From contig CM034141.1 in assembly GCA_019914995.1 (NCBI GenBank), positions 1,612,001 through 1,676,000 on the forward strand: 64,000 nt of DNA, given 5' to 3'. Below are positions 59,401 through 64,000 of this stretch, one piece after another. Both the position numbers and the translations under genes were made by a program. Below the pieces are notes generated by a model. It ran no database searches, was not told the origin of the DNA, and was given only the letters and a program-made list of their open reading frames with translations. Origin of the DNA: Acanthochlamys bracteata. Taxonomy: Eukaryota > Streptophyta > Magnoliopsida > Pandanales > Velloziaceae. Every line of letters begins with the position of its first letter. Positions within the stretch are counted from its first letter, which is position 1.

Positions 59401-62400
59401 TTAGGTCTTCTGTTGTTTGTGTGTGGTTTGTGTATATGTCCACTCATGCTGAAAACCATCTAAATTTTATGCTCGTGCTAGAAGGTGCATTTTCATTTCC
59501 ATATGCCAAGAAGGAGTATTGAGTTTATGATATTGACACTAGAAAAAATACCACTTCTAGAGATGTTATATTCCGTGAATATCAATTTCCCTTTTGTACA
59601 ATGTTGTGATACAAATAGGGATATTGTTTTATCATGTCCTATAGACACCCGGATGAGATCCTTAAACTACTTTTTTAATTATAGTCCTCCACGAATCACC
59701 AAATATATCTCCTAGACCTAATATACCCTCTCCTCCACGAAATACATCATCTTCTCAATCAAATACAACTGAACCAAGTCCTTCACTTCAACAGAATCAA
59801 CAAGCTAATCCTAGGCTTACACAAGCAACCAAAACTTTTGTTATTTGCAACAATTTCTTATTGGGACCCTTCCTTCTAAGACTCAATCTTCGAACTTGAT
59901 GTTGGAAAATTTAGCAGATAGAGCTCATCCTTCTAATTCCTTTGCTACGATAGATTATCTCCTCAACAACATCTTTATCTCTTTCTTGAAACAGAACCTA
60001 AACATTTTTTTCAAACAATGTAAGATCCATAATCGAAGGATTCCACGCATGCTGAGATAGATTCTATTGAGATAAATCAAACATGAACACTTTCTACTCT
60101 TTTGGCAAATAAGAATCTATTAGATGCAAGTGGGTTTACAAAATCAAGTATAATTCTAACAGTACTATGGAAAGATATAAGGCTCCTTTGCTCGCAAAGG
60201 GCTATAATAAAAAAGAGGGACTTGATTACAATGAAACATTTGCAACTATTGCAAAGATGGTTACGATGTGGATACTACTTTCAATAGTTGCATTCCGAGG
60301 TTGGCATATGCATCAAACTTGATGCAAACAATGCCAATTTTTCATGGAGATTTCTGAAGAGGTTTACAAGGAGCTTCTGCTTGGGTTCTAATAAAAGAGG
60401 GAGACTGGATTTTGTAAATTTAACAAGTCTACTTTATGGATTAAAACAATCATACGCAGATTATTCGCTTCTCATACATTTTAAAGAAAAGGCTTCACCA
60501 CGGTGCTTGAATACATTGATTATATTATTGTGGTCGGTAACAACCTTTCACACATTGAAGATCGAATAACCAATTCAAACATGGATAGTTACACGCTCTA
60601 AAAAAGGGGTACATTTATCACAATGGAACATGCACTAAAAGTTCTTGAAGACAAGTTCTCTTGGTGCAAAACCATCTAGCTTTCTCTAGAACAAAAGTTG
60701 AAGTTGAGTAAGTATGATAAAGTACTTTTATCGGATTTGACGTCCTATTGTAAACACTTCGGAAGATTAGTTGACGGTTAACCCTCCAGATTTGGTATAT
60801 CTCTTTCATTTATAAGGTCATGTTTGGGAGTACTTCTTTCTGACTTTTAGCCAGAACAAAGCACTCATCAGTATTTTCTAAGGATGACAATTCGAATTTC
60901 TGGGTCGGTTCCGGATCGACCCATATAATAATCGGGTCAAAATTATTCAACCCTAATCCGACCTATTTTATATGGGTCAAAATTGTCAACCCTAACCCAA
61001 CCTATTTATAATCAAGTCAAACTTGAATTAACCTATTTACTATTAAATTTATTAAAATAAAAATTATAAATATTAATTTTTAATAATAATAATATATATA
61101 AATTATTAATTATGATATATTTATAAAAAAATATTAATTTTGACAAAATTTATAAATAAAAAATTAGTTAAATTAAGATAAATTAAAAATATATATATAA
61201 ATTAAATTCAAAAATTTTTTTTATTTTTTAATTATTAAATAATATATACTATATAAATAATTATATGAGTTAAACGAGTCAATTTCGGATCAATCCGAAC
61301 CCGTTCCGAACCAATTTAAAATTTTTGGGTCAATCCAAACCCGATCTTTTCGGGTCGATTTCGGGTTAGATTTTCTAATCGGATCGAAATTTGCACGGAT
61401 TTGAGATTCATTTATTTAGATGTTAGTTTCGTCTAGTGGATCCTCCTCTCAGAGGTTGAGCCATATTTCGTACAGTTGGTGTTTCATGGTTCAATATGCC
61501 CAGTTAGCTGTTGGCTTAATATCTGGTTGGCACATGCATACATTGCTTTCTTGAATTGAATTGCATCTGAATTGCTATAGTGCTAATAACTATCTTGTTT
61601 TTTTTCCATTATTTGATAAAGTGGTTTGATGCATGCAATTTTTGCAGCTTGACTTCTTATTCATAATGGATGGTAAGATGAGAAGACTGTATTCTTGCCA
61701 CAAGGTTGATGTTGATGTTGTATTATGTGTTGTTGGGATACCTTCCAGTAGGTATGTAACAACTAATCATGTTGTATTTGTTTAAAGGTGTTGTCTTGCA
61801 GATAATGGAAGGTTGGGATACCTTCCAGTAAGTATGTAACAACTGCAATTGTTGGGGTACCTTCCTTATTACCTTGTTTTATTATATACTTGGTTCCTCA
61901 GTTGGTATCATTTCAAACTTGCAATATGCATATATTTTGTATTGGTAATGTATTTCGGAAGTTGGTATTGCATTAATCCTGCAATATGCATATATTTTGT
62001 ATTGATAATGATTTCTAAAGTTGGTATTGCATTAAATCTTGCAATATGCATATATTTTGTATAGGTAATGTATTTCGGAAGTTGGTATTGCATTAGTCTT
62101 GCAAAGTGCATATGTATGTGATGGTAATGTAATATACAAATTATTGTTGTATTAATTTTGAAATGTAAATATGTTGTGTTGGTAATATCTTCCTAAGTTG
62201 GTGTTGCATTAATCATAAGGTGCATATTCTTTTTGTTGGTAATGTATTTCTTAATTTGTTAAAAAGTATTAGAAATGCACCATGCAATGTACAGAAGCCA
62301 ATGTATTACTGTTTATTTTCCATTAAAAATTTTTCACTGAAAATTACTAATATATTACCGTATTATTTATTCATTTTCTCCCAATTTATTAATTAGTTAT

Positions 62401-63942
62401 TATTATTATATCTAAATAATAGTATATTAATATATTTAAAAGTAATTTAAAAATATTATTACAAATTAATAATATATTTATTAATAGATTTATAATAATT
62501 AATATAAAATATTTAAACAAAAAAATTATAAAAAAATATATTATAAAATTAAATTTTAAAAAATTAAATATATATGAAAACAAATTCAGAAATTTAACAA
62601 TACATTATTTATTATATATCTAGTGAATTTCAGTCATTATATATCTTATTCACTTATGAGCACAAACTTAGCCAAACATATATGCAACTTTTTTTTTAAA
62701 AAAAAACTTTATGCAGTAAAATTTATCCAAAAATAAATAAACAAAAAGCTGTTTTTCCAGCAAAAACGCAACAGCTACCTTTTTTTTCAGCAAAATCATA
62801 TAGATAGCAGTTTTGTCATAAAACCTCTAGATTATCAGCTTAGTCAAACATGGCCTAAGTCGTTTTTAGACAAAACATGAGCTCCTCATCTTGATGCAGC
62901 TCATAGATTACTTTGATACGTCAAGCATACACCAGGACAAGACATTCTTCTATCCGCTTCTGATATAATCCAATAAAAGAGATTTTCCGTGTTGATTGGG
63001 ACACTCGAAGATCTACTATAAGTTAGTGCATTCTTTTAGGAGATTATGGCGTTTCATGGAAGACTAAGAAGCAAACCACAGTCTCACAATCATCAACAGA
63101 AGTAGAACGTCGGTCCATCGGGCAGCAGCATATTGCAAAATCACATGGGTAAATCATATAGTAAAGAACTTGCAGATTCCACATCAACAAGTCTTGCTTA
63201 CTATGATAATCAAGCAGCCATGCAATATTGAGGCAAACCTGTCTTCCATGAGTGGACTGAGCAAATCAAACTTGAGGGTCAACTTGTGTGTTAAAAATTT
63301 CAAGCTGGCCTCATTGAATCAGCTTATGAACCAACAACCAAACATCTGGCGGTCATCTTTACAGAAGCTGTTGGTTCTTAACAATTGAAATTCTTACTAT
63401 GCAAGTTGGGTTTGAAAAATACACACTCCACCTTGAGGGGGGGCCATAAGGAATATGGACGATTTAAGTAATATGCTTTCCGTAGTATTCTTTCTATGTT
63501 AGGATATTATTTGTACATATACATCATTTCCTTTCCCATCATCTACTTTCTAGTTTCTTTCCATCTACATTCACATTCATTGTAATATAAATATGTTTCT
63601 AGTGATCAGCAATACGGATGAACTATTCCAATTGGATTCTTATTTCTCAGATAAGGATAAGCAGAAATTATGAGAGGTAAAAGATTTGCCGTAACACCTA
63701 CGACATATAACAAGTTCCAATTTAGGTCACAGTAACATTCTAAAAACCTTGTGTGACTAAGTAGTGCAGTTTAAGAAGCAGGCTGAAAACTTTCATCAGT
63801 AAATAACAAGCCAGGACAATCTAATGCCTATAGAAATTATGACAGAAATCAAGAACATACATCAAGAGATATTGCACCTCGATCACTCCAAGTCATGTGA
63901 ATGCAGGATTTTCCTAGTGCTGCAAACCATGGATCATCTCTC
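56430..63942 (-). CDS. HAD-superfamily hydrolase, subfamily IIA, 3' part (gene starts beyond right edge)
   Basis: Four minus-strand exons in frame: 63942-63861, 58488-58272, 58128-58064 and 56684-56430 (stop TGA at 56432-56430). Joined product: [20 protein letters not shown], ...[20 protein letters not shown], ...[38 protein letters not shown], then [20 protein letters not shown] and [20 protein letters not shown] to a C-terminal SSFIW. MGKP carries the motif III lysine and GDSLHHD is HAD motif IV, which binds Mg. The nucleophile DxD motif lies upstream, outside the window. Plant proteins of this type (I recall Arabidopsis At5g10460) are soluble phosphatase-like enzymes of uncertain substrate. 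The intron 58489-63860 is about 5.4 kb and holds a decayed Copia element and other repeats. Confidence 0.88.
57650..57745 (+). repeat. Possible tRNA-derived SINE head in a HAD-gene intron
   Basis: GTGGCTAGGGCATCTGTCCT, followed about 25 bases later by GGGATATCAAATCGTCC, resembles degenerate A and B boxes of RNA polymerase III promoters as in plant SINEs. No tRNA cloverleaf forms by eye and no clear 3' end was seen. Confidence 0.2.
59085..60620 (+). mobile_element. Ty1/Copia retrotransposon relic: integrase and reverse transcriptase part
   Basis: Broken polyprotein in several frames. The integrase core end includes [24 protein letters not shown] and TANYLINRI (59120-59335). A linker has the YDIDTRK and [13 protein letters not shown] pieces (59520-59600). 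Reverse transcriptase follows: [20 protein letters not shown] with FATIAKMV (60180-60260), SLLYGLKQS (about 60425), and the catalytic box as YIDY instead of YVDD (about 60510). Gag and the 5' LTR were not found. It lies in the HAD-gene intron, antisense to that gene. Confidence 0.8.
60874..61405. repeat. Dispersed GGATGACAATTCG repeat, third copy
   Basis: Starts TAAGGATGACAATTCGAATT, with GGGTCGGTTCCGGATCGACC and GGGTCAAAATTATTCAACCC inside, an AT-rich centre, and a mirror end with CCCGATCTTTTCGGGTCGAT. It lies between the two halves of the Copia relic, so it probably inserted into it. Confidence 0.5.
61731..61868. repeat. Direct repeats of GTTGGGATACCTTCCAGTA
   Basis: GTTGGGATACCTTCCAGTAG with GTATGTAACAACT (61732) recurs at 61813 and, truncated, at 61852 (GTTGGGGTACCTTCC). 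The unit is about 80 then 40 bp. It adjoins the 60-bp minisatellite. Confidence 0.8.
61902..62253. repeat. Minisatellite, six copies of a 57-61-bp unit
   Basis: Units start with TTGGTATTGCATTAATC near 61902, 61962, 62021, 62082, 62141 and 62198. Each continues TTGCAATATGCATATATTTT, GTATTGGTAATG and TATTTCGGAAG. The first four are nearly identical; the last two are diverged. The three middle units stay open in one frame on both strands, which explains two repetitive spurious open frames. Confidence 0.9.
62985..63650 (+). mobile_element. Ty1/Copia relic: RNase H end and 3' LTR
   Basis: RNase H pieces include DTRRSTIS (63002), [20 protein letters not shown] (63055-63114), [10 protein letters not shown] (63201) and EPTTKHL-like QPNIW before the stop. 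A polypurine tract (GAGGGGGGG, about 63435-63443) marks the usual LTR junction; the LTR probably runs from about 63444 to 63650. Separated from 59085-60620 by about 2.4 kb of inserted or duplicated repeats. Confidence 0.75.
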
Positions 63943-64000
63943 CTGCTTAGAATGCGTAGGAATCATAAAAAGCATGAATTAGTGCTTCCATAATATAGGC

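Noticed and set aside
61849..62111. Repetitive open frames on both strands
   Set aside because: They are by-products of the 60-bp minisatellite whose unit lacks stops in some frames.
1..64000. tRNA, rRNA, snoRNA or CRISPR loci
   Set aside because: None was recognised by eye on either strand; a covariance-model scan would be needed to exclude small RNA genes.

Overview
The window is nuclear DNA of a flowering plant, probably a broad-leaved (non-grass) species. The coding genes are split by GT-AG introns and recognisable as plant families: a GH1 beta-glucosidase, a mitochondrial pentatricopeptide repeat (PPR) protein and RNS2-type ribonucleases. Intergenic DNA is very AT-rich and packed with short inverted-repeat elements, many flanked by TAA. 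I cannot name the species.

Layout. 1-3,259 (minus): 5' part of a BGLU42-like beta-glucosidase running off the left edge. 5,790-10,075 (plus): a five-exon Lys/Ser/Arg-rich nuclear-type protein. 12,608-14,347 (minus): an intron-less mitochondrial PPR protein resembling the mitoribosomal PPR protein mS80/rPPR6. 17.6-19.4 kb (minus): decayed PPR gene. 22.3-23.75 kb (plus): decayed F-box/FBA gene. 24,171-25,932 (minus), 37,890-42,070 (plus) and 46,170-51,210 (plus): three RNase T2 genes with the same nine-exon architecture. 43.4-45.3 kb (minus): second PPR pseudogene. 52.5-55.4 kb (plus): fragment of a HEN2/MTR4-type RNA helicase gene. 56,430-63,942 (minus): 3' part of a HAD-family hydrolase gene with a 5.4-kb intron holding a dead Ty1/Copia element and a 60-bp minisatellite.

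The most interesting system is the RNase T2 cluster. The right-hand gene is a normal RNS2 with every catalytic residue. The two other genes keep intact frames, signal peptides, exon phases and splice sites, but have lost the CAS I histidine (to Gln and Glu) and the His-Glu pair of CAS II (to Ser-Gln and Thr-Gln). They look like secreted or vacuolar pseudo-ribonucleases. All three genes carry a 4-nucleotide exon (TGGG) encoding the Trp of CAS II. Between the two pseudoenzyme genes lies a tandem duplication (about 31.6-37.5 kb) with two decayed copies of the promoter and first codons of the plus-strand gene; that gene also carries a relic duplicate of its sixth exon. The cluster therefore has a history of local duplication and decay.

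Most other observations concern repeats: a TAA-flanked MITE family (sometimes two elements abutting at one TAA), a fold-back element of about 370 bp inside an RNase intron, and a dispersed family with ends like AGGGATGACAATTCG.
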